Positions 1 through 6,372 of a stretch of DNA of 25,890 nucleotides are shown in pieces; position 1 is the first letter of the stretch, and every line of letters starts with the position of its first letter. The stretch comes from UBA1557 sp041675185 (GTDB lineage: Bacteria > Patescibacteriota > Patescibacteriia > Magasanikbacterales > UBA922). The translations under genes and the position numbers were made by a program. The DNA is taken from positions 1 through 25,890 of the forward strand of contig JBAYUH010000015.1 of assembly GCA_041675185.1 (NCBI GenBank), read 5' to 3'. The notes beneath the pieces were generated by a model. It searched no databases, was not told the DNA's origin, and saw nothing but the letters and a program-made list of their open reading frames with translations.

Positions 1-382
1 CAAAAGTATATTTTGAATTTAGTCCAAACCTTTGCCCTAAAGTAATTTTTTGTTTGTTGTTGTAAAGAGGATTTGAAGAAGAAAATTGGGTATTTTGGGT
101 AGTGAGTTTACATTCTTCATTTTTGATATTTTTGATATTTTCGACTAGATAATCTATTTTTTTGATTGGTTTACCAGTGACTCTTTCTAAGATTTTTATT
201 ATTTGAGAATGGTGTTTTTTTTCTAACCAACTCTTTGTAAAGGAATTTGGTACACAGATTATGGCTTTGCCATCATCATATTCAGCTATACCAGTATTTT
301 TGAACCAAGTTGTAAAATGTGCTTTTGATAAACTTAATTCAAATTCTGCTAGTACTGCTTGCCAAATTTCATGAGTAGTCAT
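1..382 (-). CDS. dnaA: Chromosomal replication initiator DnaA, N-terminal part (runs off the window)
   Basis: The reverse complement reads ATG at 382 and stays open to base 1 (127 codons). It begins MTTHEIWQAVLAEFELSLSK and contains the domain I pattern of DnaA (hydrophobic helices, a TTWF segment near residue 25, VPNSF and W near residues 50-55). A low-complexity, Asn/Thr/Ser-rich domain II follows from about residue 85. The start of domain III is recognisable in the last codons (LNSKYTF, where the family has LN.kYtFdnFvvG). DnaA binds DnaA boxes and opens oriC. The AAA+ and DNA-binding domains lie outside the window. It is transcribed away from the putative origin at 383-663, divergently from rpmH, which is the classic bacterial oriC arrangement. 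No SD precedes the start. Confidence 0.93.
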   Translation of the reverse strand, partial: MTTHEIWQAVLAEFELSLSKAHFTTWFKNTGIAEYDDGKAIICVPNSFTKSWLEKKHHSQIIKILERVTGKPIKKIDYLVENIKNIKNEECKLTTQNTQFSSSNPLYNNKQKITLGQRFGLNSKYTF

Positions 383-663
383 AAGTTTTGAAAAATTTTA
401 TATTATGTTTCTTATTCTATCATAGATTGTTAATTTGAAAAATGCTCTAATAGTAGCCAAAAGTGTACAGTTTGTGGAAAAGCTGTGGATGAAGTGGATA
501 TTGTTCTTAAACAATGCCTGATTTGAAAAGAAATAGCAAGTTAAATAATAATTTGACTTGATAAAAAATTATAGTAAGTTTTTGATGTAGAATTTAACTA
601 TTGACAAAAAGTTGAGAATTTAGTATTATGTATTTACATTATTTAGCTTAGAATCTATAAGTT
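383..663. other. oriC: Putative oriC between dnaA and rpmH
   Basis: This is the AT-rich, gene-free spacer between divergent dnaA and rpmH. It holds two adjacent near-consensus DnaA boxes in the same orientation: TGTGGAAAA at 473-481 and TGTGGATGA at 484-492, each one mismatch from TGTGGATAA. The stretch 540-620 is very AT-rich and could be the unwinding element. The rpmH promoter lies at the right edge. Only two convincing boxes are visible, so the assignment rests mostly on gene order. Confidence 0.65.
601..629 (+). promoter_or_regulatory. Promoter of rpmH
   Basis: TTGACA at 601-606 and TATTAT at 624-629, separated by 17 nt. Predicted start is near 636, leaving a leader of about 28 nt before the rpmH ATG at 664. 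Confidence 0.7.
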
Positions 664-843
664 ATGGCAACAAAAAGAACATATCAGCCAAAAAAACGTA
701 AAAGAGCTAAAACTCACGGTTTTTTGGAAAGAATGAAAGATAAAGATGGACGTAGAGTTCTCAGAGAACGTCGCAACAAAGGTAGAAAGAAACTAACAGT
801 TAGCGATGAAAAAACTGGTAAACGTACTAGAAAAACTCGTTAA
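664..843 (+). CDS. rpmH: Large ribosomal subunit protein bL34
   Basis: A 59-residue Arg/Lys-rich protein beginning MATKRTYQPKKRKRAKTHGF, the bL34 signature. The family core ends near residue 44; the final 15 or so residues (SDEKTGKRTRKTR region) are a basic extension beyond the usual 44-46 residues. bL34 is a small protein of the 50S subunit. It lies directly downstream of oriC and upstream of rnpA, as in most bacteria. It is preceded by a strong promoter and followed by its own hairpin terminator, so it is probably a separate transcript from rnpA. No SD is visible. Confidence 0.95.
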   Translation: MATKRTYQPKKRKRAKTHGFLERMKDKDGRRVLRERRNKGRKKLTVSDEKTGKRTRKTR

Positions 844-873
844 TTTATCTTTTTTTATCAGAAATCAACAAAC

Positions 874-895
874 ACCTCGTTTAAGCGAGGTTTTT
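874..895 (+). terminator. Intrinsic terminator after rpmH
   Basis: CCTCG at 875-879 pairs with CGAGG at 886-890 (A874-T891 extends it), with a 6-nt loop followed by a T run. It separates rpmH from rnpA. Confidence 0.75.
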
Positions 896-899
896 GTGT

Positions 900-905
900 T
901 ATAAT
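900..905 (+). promoter_or_regulatory. -10 box of a probably leaderless rnpA transcript
   Basis: A perfect TATAAT ends 8 nt before the rnpA ATG at 914, so transcription should begin at or within 1-2 nt of the start codon. The -35 region overlaps the rpmH terminator hairpin and is weak. Confidence 0.55.
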
Positions 906-913
906 CTATATAT

Positions 914-1291
914 ATGTTACAAAAAGAAAACAGACTTAGAGGTAAGAAGGAGTGGGAAGTACTTTTCAATGAAGGTAATTTTGTTGGTGCCAAATTTTTG
1001 ACTATGAAAGTTTGGAAAATAAATACAGAAAAGTATCCACGCAGACAATTTTTAGTCGATGATCTCAAGATTGGTTTTAGTGTTGGTCTAAAAATAAGCA
1101 AAAGTGCTGTAAAACGTAACTCTGTTAGACGTAAAATGAGTGAAGTGATCAGGCTTTTGCTCAAAGAAAACAAAATTAAACATGGCTTTCTAGTAGGTTT
1201 CATGGCTAAAAATAATATTTTGGAAGCAGATTATCAGGAAATTGAAAAAGATATAATATTTTGTTTAAAGAAAATGGGCTTGTTAATATAA
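914..1291 (+). CDS. rnpA: Ribonuclease P protein component
   Basis: 125 residues, close to the usual RnpA size. The N-terminus (LQKENRLRGKKEWEVLFNEG) matches the RnpA start. The central basic RNR-type motif is present as KRNSVRRKM near residues 70-78, preceded by IGFSVGLKISKSAVK. RnpA is the protein cofactor of RNase P, which matures tRNA 5' ends. It sits in the conserved rpmH-rnpA-yidD order. There is no SD, and the preceding -10 box suggests a leaderless mRNA. Confidence 0.92.
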   Translation: MLQKENRLRGKKEWEVLFNEGNFVGAKFLTMKVWKINTEKYPRRQFLVDDLKIGFSVGLKISKSAVKRNSVRRKMSEVIRLLLKENKIKHGFLVGFMAKNNILEADYQEIEKDIIFCLKKMGLLI

Positions 1292-1467
1292 AATATTTGC
1301 TAAATTTAGCTATATTTTGTTAATTTAAAAAAATGCTATTCTGTTTTTTATTTATTTCTTTTTTGCAGACTCAAATTTTTCTAAATTTGTTTTGTTAAAT
1401 TATTTTTGATTTAGTGTTTGATATTTTTTATTAAACAAAAGATTTATTAATTTATATTTTTGGCTTT

Positions 1468-1734
1468 ATGAAGCTATTTTTTCAAAAATTATTTTGCTTG
1501 CCACGGCTACCTATTTTGTTTTTGATAAAAATTTACCAAAAAACTCTATCTCCAGATCATGGTTGGTTCAAATTGCTTTATCCTCAGGGTTATTGTCGAT
1601 TTTATCCTACTTGTAGTGAGTATGGTTATGAAATAATTAAGAAAAAAGGTTTGATAGTGGGAATTCCCAAGGCTTTGTGGAGGATTATACGTTGTAATCC
1701 TTGGTCAAGAGGTGGAATTGATTTACCAAAATAA
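1468..1734 (+). CDS. yidD: Membrane protein insertion efficiency factor YidD
   Basis: 88 residues. The segment from about residue 15 onward carries the YidD pattern: IYQKTLSPDHGW, then C-R-FYPTCSEYGYEII with the conserved cysteines, and a C-terminal RCNPWSRGGIDLP. The N-terminus is a hydrophobic amphipathic helix. YidD assists YidC-dependent insertion of inner-membrane proteins. Gene order after rnpA is canonical, but yidC, which normally follows, is absent; a DUF167 gene follows instead. The 176-nt spacer from rnpA is AT-rich, with a short palindrome GCTAAATTTAGC near 1301 and no convincing gene. Confidence 0.93.
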   Translation: MKLFFQKLFCLPRLPILFLIKIYQKTLSPDHGWFKLLYPQGYCRFYPTCSEYGYEIIKKKGLIVGIPKALWRIIRCNPWSRGGIDLPK

Positions 1735-1736
1735 TA

Positions 1737-1780
1737 AACGCGAATTTTGCGGATAATAACGCAGATAAGCGCTGATCTTT
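1737..1780. repeat. Degenerate GCGGATAA/CGCAGATAA/GCGCTGAT word array
   Basis: The spacer between yidD and the DUF167 gene contains successive related words: CGCGAATTTTGCGGATAA, TAACGCAGATAA and GCGCTGAT. Relatives occur at 3502-3549 and 21797-21873. Confidence 0.55.
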
Positions 1781-1788
1781 AATTGAAT

Positions 1789-2010
1789 ATGCGTCTAAAT
1801 ATCAAAGTAATACCAAAATCTTCTTTGAACAAGATAACAAAATGTGCAGATGGTAGTCTGAAAATAAAAATTACTTCTCCGCCAGTAGATGGCGAAGCAA
1901 ATAAGAAGTTGATAGAAATACTTAGCAAAGAATACAAAGTTGCTAAGTCAAAAATTAGAATTATAAAAGGTGAGACTGGGAAGAATAAGGTGGTGGAGAT
2001 TGAAGAATAA
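1789..2010 (+). CDS. DUF167 (YggU/UPF0235) family protein
   Basis: 73 residues from ATG 1789; an in-frame TTG at 1783 is a less likely start. The sequence MRLNIKVIPKSSLNKI and the central ITSPPVDGEANKKLIEILSKE are hallmarks of the DUF167 family (consensus ppvdGkANkali..LAk). The C-terminal half IKGETGKNKVVEIE matches the family's sGekSR-K-v.i end. The function is not established. It lies downstream of yidD in the place often occupied by yidC, and converges on tig. Confidence 0.88.
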   Translation: MRLNIKVIPKSSLNKITKCADGSLKIKITSPPVDGEANKKLIEILSKEYKVAKSKIRIIKGETGKNKVVEIEE

Positions 2011-2074
2011 TCACATAAGACACAACTCGTAACACATATTAAATTGTTATGAGTTATGTGGTACGTGTTACGTA
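2011..2074. repeat. Degenerate GTTATG/TACGTG word array
   Basis: Short related words follow one another: CACATAAG, AACTCGTAACACA, GTTATGAGTTATGTGG and TACGTGTTACGTA. A relative lies on the other side of tig at 3628-3665. Confidence 0.45.
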
Positions 2075-2080
2075 TAATAA

Positions 2081-2110
2081 AAAATATTCTCATTTGAGAA
2101 TATTTTTTTT
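2081..2110. terminator. Bidirectional terminator between DUF167 gene and tig
   Basis: AATATTCTCA (2083-2092) pairs with TGAGAATATT (2095-2104), flanked by A and T runs on both sides. It can serve both convergent genes. Confidence 0.8.
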
Positions 2111-2121
2111 GTTTATATTTT

Positions 2122-3489
2122 TTAGTGATTATGTCCAGCGTGTTCATCATGTTCTTCCTCTACTATATCATGTCCATGGCCATGTTCTTCATGAATATGT
2201 CTTGGTCCGTCAACTAATTTGTCTGCAAGGAATGCTACGACTTTTTTATTTAGAAGCATGTTTGCTATAGACTCTTTCACTTCTGGTTTTTTCAAGTTTT
2301 CCAAATATTGATTATTATCTTTGTAATAATCTCGCATGTGTTTCATTTCTTTTTCTAATTCTTCAGCAGAAACTACAAGTTTGTTGGATATCGCTACTTC
2401 ACGAGAAAGTAGTGAAGCTTTGGCTCTGTCAGTCGCTTTTTTTCTGAAATCTTCTTGCAATTCTTTTTCATTTTTCTTGATGTCTCGTAAATATTGTTCA
2501 ATACTTACACCATGTTTTTCCAAATCATGTTGTAATTCATAAAACATTTTTTTGAGTTCAGCATCTACTAATACATCTGGGATTTCATCAAAGTTTGTTT
2601 CTTTTATAAGTGTTTCAAACATTTCAATTTCAGCCACTTCGTCAGCTTTGTGTTCTGCTTCATGATCAAGATTTTCTTTTATTAATTCACGTAATTTTTC
2701 TACACTATCTTGTCCTAGAACTTTGGCAAAAGCATCATCTGCTTTTGGAATTTCTCTGGTAAAAACATTTTTTACTTTTACTTTGAATTTTCCAGTTTTG
2801 CCAGCTAGTATTTGACTGTAATAATTTTTTGGAAATGGCAAATCAAATTCTTTTTCATCATCCTTTTTCAATTCAAGTAAAGAATTATTGAATCCTGGGA
2901 TATGTTGTTCACTTTCTGATAAATAAACACCATAATCATTGGCTTGACCACCTTCTATTGGTACTCCATCAAGAAACAAATTCATATCTACAACAATTTT
3001 ATCTTCCTTAGTAGAGTTGCCTTCTTTTATTACTTCTTTTGCTTGCATTTTCAATAAATTATCAATAGTTTCGTCAACGTCTTTTTCTTTGACTTCTTTT
3101 ACCTTTCTTTTTATTTTTAAAGTATCCAATTTTGGTAATTCTATTTTTGGTAAAAGAGCAACTTTGGCAGTATAGACAACATCATTGTCTGGGGCTATTT
3201 TTTGCACATTGATTTCTGGCATGCCAATAGTATCAACTTTTTCTGCTTTTACAGCTTGATAAAAACTTTCTTGGATAATATCTTCTAGAGCTTCTTGTAA
3301 AAGTTTCATATCTCCAACTTCTTTTTTGACCATTTCAAAAGGAGCTTTGCCTTTGCGAAAGCCTTTGATAGCAACACGATTAGAAATAGTTTCAGCAGTT
3401 TTTGTTAAATGTTTTTGGTATTCTTTTGGACTTACTGTGATTGTAAATTCCATTTGAGACTTTTCTAATTTTTTGGTTTTGTGTTCCAT
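2122..3489 (-). CDS. tig: Trigger factor (ribosome-associated chaperone, FKBP-type PPIase domain) with His-rich tail
   Basis: 455 residues from the ATG at 3489 (MEHKTKKLEKSQMEF); upstream in-frame codons are repeat-derived and rejected. The N-terminal ribosome-binding domain has the signature IKGFRKGKAPFEMVKKE around residues 40-57. An FKBP-like domain follows at about 145-240 (VPIEGGQANDYGVYL, IPGFNNSLLELKKDDEKEF), then a long helical C-domain. It binds ribosomes near L23 and shelters nascent chains. Oddity: the last 25 residues contain 9 histidines mixed with Asp/Glu, reminiscent of SlyD's metal-binding tail and unusual for trigger factor. It has its own promoter at 3564-3592. Confidence 0.94.
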   Translation of the reverse strand: MEHKTKKLEKSQMEFTITVSPKEYQKHLTKTAETISNRVAIKGFRKGKAPFEMVKKEVGDMKLLQEALEDIIQESFYQAVKAEKVDTIGMPEINVQKIAPDNDVVYTAKVALLPKIELPKLDTLKIKRKVKEVKEKDVDETIDNLLKMQAKEVIKEGNSTKEDKIVVDMNLFLDGVPIEGGQANDYGVYLSESEQHIPGFNNSLLELKKDDEKEFDLPFPKNYYSQILAGKTGKFKVKVKNVFTREIPKADDAFAKVLGQDSVEKLRELIKENLDHEAEHKADEVAEIEMFETLIKETNFDEIPDVLVDAELKKMFYELQHDLEKHGVSIEQYLRDIKKNEKELQEDFRKKATDRAKASLLSREVAISNKLVVSAEELEKEMKHMRDYYKDNNQYLENLKKPEVKESIANMLLNKKVVAFLADKLVDGPRHIHEEHGHGHDIVEEEHDEHAGHNH

Positions 3490-3501
3490 ATTGTTTTTTG
3501 T

Positions 3502-3549
3502 TAACGCTGATTGGTGCGGATAATTACGCAGAATCATACGGATTTGTGT
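3502..3549. repeat. Degenerate CGCTGATT/GCGGATAATTACGCAGAAT word array
   Basis: Upstream of tig: AACGCTGATTGGTGCGGATAA, then TTACGCAGAATCATACGGATT. It is the same word family as at 1737 and 21797, and part of it is transcribed as tig leader. Confidence 0.55.
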
Positions 3550-3563
3550 TTAAAAGTGGCTGT

Positions 3564-3592
3564 AATATAGCTTATTTCAAAGAAAATGTCAA
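3564..3592 (-). promoter_or_regulatory. Promoter of tig
   Basis: On the minus strand, TTGACA (3592-3587) and TATATT (3569-3564) are separated by 17 nt. Predicted start is near 3557. Confidence 0.7.
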
Positions 3593-3627
3593 TTGTTATT
3601 GGTATTGGAAAATTTATTAGTGTTTTG

Positions 3628-3665
3628 TTATTTGTTACGTGGTATGTATTGTGTGATACGTGATT
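3628..3665. repeat. Degenerate GTTACGTGG/GATACGTGAT word array
   Basis: Consecutive words GTTATTTGTTACGTGG, TATGTATTGTG and TGATACGTGAT resemble the array at 2011-2074. Confidence 0.45.
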
Positions 3666-3667
3666 TT

Positions 3668-3696
3668 TTGACGATAAATATTTTTAGTGCTATCTT
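3668..3696 (+). promoter_or_regulatory. Promoter for the small ORF at 3716
   Basis: TTGACG at 3668-3673 and TATCTT at 3691-3696 with a 17-nt spacer. Predicted start near 3703 would leave the GGAGGTG at 3703-3709 at the very 5' end of the mRNA. Confidence 0.5.
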
Positions 3697-3715
3697 ATTT
3701 ACGGAGGTGTGGAAT

Positions 3716-3847
3716 ATGGATAATGATGGTGAGTGTTTCTGGGACGACTTGATAGAAATCTTTTGGGAGTTTGTCTTCATTTTGATCAAACCAGAGGAGG
3801 TGAGGTTTTTCCTCAGAAAGATTTTTAGTACAGTCACGGATGTTTGA
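3716..3847 (+). CDS. Small protein of unknown function (43 aa), SD-led
   Basis: From ATG 3716 the ORF encodes an acidic N-terminus (MDNDGECFWDDL), a hydrophobic/aromatic helix at about residues 11-25 and a basic C-terminal part. I recognise no family. Support for it being real: GGAGGTG lies 6 nt upstream, a clear SD in a genome whose other genes lack one; a promoter-like pair precedes it; a perfect hairpin and a terminator follow. Its base composition (about 39% GC by hand count) is higher than the neighbours and it ends with TGA, rare here. It shares these traits with the genes at 18758 and 24923. An in-frame upstream extension to about 3593 exists but runs through the promoter and repeat words. 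Confidence 0.5.
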   Translation: MDNDGECFWDDLIEIFWEFVFILIKPEEVRFFLRKIFSTVTDV

Positions 3848-3870
3848 TTTTGTGTGGCAAGGAGGGGGCG

Positions 3871-3892
3871 GTTCAAGTTCGTACTTGAACCA
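3871..3892. other. Perfect hairpin downstream of the small ORF
   Basis: GGTTCAAGT (3871-3879) pairs with ACTTGAACC (3884-3892) around loop TCGT. There is no T run directly after it, so it may stabilise the 3' end or bind a protein rather than terminate. Confidence 0.6.
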
Positions 3893-3904
3893 AACTCTAA
3901 AATA

Positions 3905-3932
3905 AAATACCGCTTATGAGCGGTATTTTTTT
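3905..3932. terminator. Bidirectional terminator between the small ORF and hppA
   Basis: ATACCGCT and AGCGGTAT pair around TATG, with A-rich and T-rich flanks on the two sides. It serves the small ORF (plus) and hppA (minus). Confidence 0.8.
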
Positions 3933-3952
3933 ATTTAAACTTTTTATTAGAT

Positions 3953-5941
3953 TTATTTCAAAAGTCCAACAATTAATAATGCAACAATGTTGGCTACTTT
4001 GATCATAGGATTGATGGCAGGACCTGCAGTATCTTTGTATGGATCACCTACAGTGTCACCAGTGATAGCAGATTGATGTGCAAATGAACCTTTGCCACCA
4101 TGATTTCCACTCTCAATATATTTTTTGGCATTGTCCCAAGCACCACCACCAGTAGTCATAGATATTGCTACAAATAAACCGGTGATAATAGTACCAACAA
4201 GTAATCCACCAAGAGCAGCTGCACCTAGCCATAGACCAACCACAATAGGAACTATAACTGGTATAAGAGCTGGTAAAACCATTTGTCCAATAGCACCTTT
4301 GGTAACTATGTCTACTGTTTTGGCATAATCAGGTTTGGCTTGACCTTCCATAATACCTTTGATTTCACGGAATTGTCTGCGAACTTCTTCGACAACACTT
4401 CCAGCAACTTTACCAACAGATTGCATAAGTAATGAACCAAATAGATAAGGAAGTAATCCACCAATAAACAAACCTGTTAATACTTTTGGATCATCAATTC
4501 TAAATATTGTACTAATGCCTTGAGCATCAAGTTTGTGTGTAAAATCAGCGAACAAAACAAGAGAAGCTAAAGCTGCAGAAGCAATAGCATAACCTTTGGT
4601 CACAGCTTTTGTAGTGTTTCCTACAGCATCAAGAGGATCTGTTGTATCTCTTACACTTTGATCTAATTCAGCCATTTCAGCAATACCACCAGCATTGTCA
4701 GTAATAGGACCATAAGAATCAATAGTTACAATAATTCCAGCAAGGGAAAGCATAGACATAGCAGCAATAGCTACACCATAAAGACCCATGAAGTGGTGGG
4801 CAATAAGCATGCCTGCAACAATAGCTAATACTGGTAAAGCAGTAGATTTCATAGATACTGCAAGGCCTGTGATAACGTTTGTACCATGACCTGTTTCACT
4901 AGATTTGGCAATTTGTTTTACAGGAGCATATTTTGTAGAAGTATAATATTCAGTAATCAAGACCATAGCTCCAGTAAGAACTATGCCAACCACAGTACTC
5001 CAGAATACTTCCATAGTAGTGTGATTCAAGTCAGCTGCATATTGTCTACTCAAAAAATAAAAGCCAACAAGAGAAAAAAGACCAGACATTAGAAGACCTT
5101 TGTACAAGGCTCCCATAATATTTTTCTTTTTTCCTAATTTGATGAAAAATGTTCCTACAATAGAAGAAATAATAGAAACAGCACCAATCATAAGAGGAAA
5201 CATAATACCAGCAGTTGTTCCAACAAAAGTAAGAGAACCAAGCACAATAGCTGCTACAGCTGTTACAGCATAAGTTTCAAATAAGTCAGCTGCCATACCA
5301 GCACAATCACCAACATTGTCTCCGACATTGTCAGCAATTACAGCTGGATTGCGAGGATCATCTTCTGGAATACCTTTTTCTACTTTTCCTACTAAATCAG
5401 CACCAACATCAGCAGCCTTGGTAAAAATACCTCCACCAATACGAGCAAAGATAGAAATAAGACTACCACCAAAAGCAAGACCAATAAGAGCGTCAGTATC
5501 TTTTGTTAATAAATAAAAACCAGCCACACCAAGTAAGCCAAGACCAACAACCAATAAACCTGTTACTGATCCACCTTTTACAGCGACCTCTAAGGCTTCT
5601 TCTAATCCTTTTTTAGCTGCTTCTGTAGTGCGAACATTAGCTTTGACAGAGACACTCATACCGACAAAACCAGCAATTCCTGAAAATATAGCTCCTACTA
5701 AAAAACCTAAACCAGTTTTCCAACCCAATGTAAAACCTAAAATTAAAAAAACTAGAACAGCAACATAAGAAATAGTTTTGTATTGACGAGCCAAATAAGC
5801 TTTGGCACCTTCTTGGATAGCACGAGCAATGTTTTGCATTCTCTCAGAGCCAGTTGGCTTCTTGTTTATCCATTGAATTAAGAAAATACCGTAACCAATG
5901 GCCAAAATGGCTGGTCCGATAAGCAGTAATGTTGTGAGCAT
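3953..5941 (-). CDS. hppA: Membrane-bound ion-translocating pyrophosphatase (K+-independent type)
   Basis: 662 residues with about 15-16 hydrophobic segments, the full length of the family. The catalytic loop is intact: GGGIFTKAADVGADLVGKVE near 169-188, then PEDDPRNPAVIADNVGDNVGD up to about 212. A second acidic loop IDSYGPITDNAGGIAEMA spans 407-424, and the C-terminal TGDTVGDPYKDTAGPAINP is present. The enzyme couples PPi hydrolysis to export of H+ (or Na+). In GNTTKAVTKG (441-450) Lys445 occupies the position that is Ala in K+-dependent enzymes, so a K+-independent, probably H+-pumping enzyme is predicted from family knowledge. Its own promoter lies upstream. Confidence 0.95.
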   Translation of the reverse strand: MLTTLLLIGPAILAIGYGIFLIQWINKKPTGSERMQNIARAIQEGAKAYLARQYKTISYVAVLVFLILGFTLGWKTGLGFLVGAIFSGIAGFVGMSVSVKANVRTTEAAKKGLEEALEVAVKGGSVTGLLVVGLGLLGVAGFYLLTKDTDALIGLAFGGSLISIFARIGGGIFTKAADVGADLVGKVEKGIPEDDPRNPAVIADNVGDNVGDCAGMAADLFETYAVTAVAAIVLGSLTFVGTTAGIMFPLMIGAVSIISSIVGTFFIKLGKKKNIMGALYKGLLMSGLFSLVGFYFLSRQYAADLNHTTMEVFWSTVVGIVLTGAMVLITEYYTSTKYAPVKQIAKSSETGHGTNVITGLAVSMKSTALPVLAIVAGMLIAHHFMGLYGVAIAAMSMLSLAGIIVTIDSYGPITDNAGGIAEMAELDQSVRDTTDPLDAVGNTTKAVTKGYAIASAALASLVLFADFTHKLDAQGISTIFRIDDPKVLTGLFIGGLLPYLFGSLLMQSVGKVAGSVVEEVRRQFREIKGIMEGQAKPDYAKTVDIVTKGAIGQMVLPALIPVIVPIVVGLWLGAAALGGLLVGTIITGLFVAISMTTGGGAWDNAKKYIESGNHGGKGSFAHQSAITGDTVGDPYKDTAGPAINPMIKVANIVALLIVGLLK

Positions 5942-5981
5942 ACTCTACTTAAATATTAAGAATAATAAATTAACTAGCTAG

Positions 5982-6010
5982 ATTATAGGAAAAATGGGGT
6001 AAAAAGTCAA
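5982..6010 (-). promoter_or_regulatory. Promoter of hppA
   Basis: Minus strand TTGACT (6010-6005) and TATAAT (5987-5982), 17-nt spacer; leader of about 35 nt. The -35 box lies in the AAAGTC word array. Confidence 0.75.
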
Positions 6011-6056
6011 GGCATACTTAGTCAAAAGTCTATAAAGTTCATAAAGTCAAAAGTCA
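6001..6056. repeat. AAAGTC word array
   Basis: AAAAAGTCAAGG, TAGTCAAAAGTC, TATAAAGTTCATAAAGTC and AAAAGTCATTG follow one another. The same word in the opposite orientation (GACTTT) recurs at 23381-23414. Confidence 0.5.
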
Positions 6057-6066
6057 TTGAAAAAAC

Positions 6067-6095
6067 AAAAAACAGTATTTGATAGACTGTTTTTT
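6067..6095 (-). terminator. Hairpin terminator downstream of the DUF2268-like remnant
   Basis: AAAAAACAGT (6067-6076) pairs with ACTGTTTTTT (6086-6095) over a 9-nt loop; flanking A/T runs allow termination on either strand. Confidence 0.65.
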
Positions 6096-6107
6096 ATCAG
6101 ATACTTT

Positions 6108-6302
6108 CTAAGTATTGCTTTTGTAAATAACTTTTGTTAGCTCATTTGGACTTAGTTTTAAAAGATCAACTACTTTTAGGGATTTATTTTGTTCTAAATA
6201 TTTTTTTATCATGAAATAACCAAGTACTCTACCTATATAAGGCTTTTTGTTTTTTCCTGTATCGTAAAACCATTTGTCTGCATTGTAGTTTTTTAAAAAA
6301 CT
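6108..6302 (-). pseudogene. C-terminal remnant of a DUF2268-like (predicted Zn-dependent protease) gene
   Basis: The minus-strand reading frame ends ...YIGRVLGYFMIKKYLEQNKSL followed by a KVVDLLKLSPNELTKVI segment. This matches from memory the C-terminal end of DUF2268-type proteins (pattern P-.iGY.lGy.iV..Yl..n..sl.eLl.ls.eeil), so the family call is tentative. Only about 60 residues remain. The frame continues upstream to 6413, but those codons are the CTGCTTA word array at 6305-6343 and polA sequence. The catalytic HExxH part is missing, so this is a decayed fragment with the repeat array at the break. A terminator-like hairpin still follows it. Confidence 0.55.
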
Positions 6303-6304
6303 AA

Positions 6305-6343
6305 ATCTGCTTATTCTGCTTACTTTGCTTATTCTGCTTGCTA
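6305..6343. repeat. ATTCTGCTTACTTTGCTT word array upstream of polA
   Basis: The motif (C/T)TGCTTA(T/C)T repeats about four to five times with small variations (CTGCTTATTCTGCTTACTTT, then GCTTATTCTGCTTGC). It marks the 5' break of the DUF2268-like remnant and contributes the -35 region of the polA promoter. Confidence 0.6.
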
Positions 6344-6358
6344 TGTTACAATATATTG

Positions 6359-6364
6359 TATAAT
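6359..6364 (+). promoter_or_regulatory. -10 box of a probably leaderless polA transcript
   Basis: TATAAT ends 8 nt before the polA ATG at 6373, the same spacing as at rnpA. The -35 region (TTGCTA at 6338-6343, 15-nt spacer) is weak and derives from the word array. Confidence 0.55.
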
Positions 6365-6372
6365 AAATTCTT

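Noticed and set aside
865..1203. 112-codon minus-strand ORF over rnpA
   Set aside because: Antisense shadow of rnpA with Leu/Ser/Phe-rich composition and no start signals.
2011..2074. CRISPR array
   Set aside because: Words are short, degenerate and contiguous, with no constant repeat and variable-spacer pattern; no cas genes occur in the window.
2049..2270. 73-codon plus-strand ORF overlapping the tig 3' end
   Set aside because: Antisense to the tig coding region and terminator. His/Tyr/Val-rich text mirrors the His-rich tail codons.
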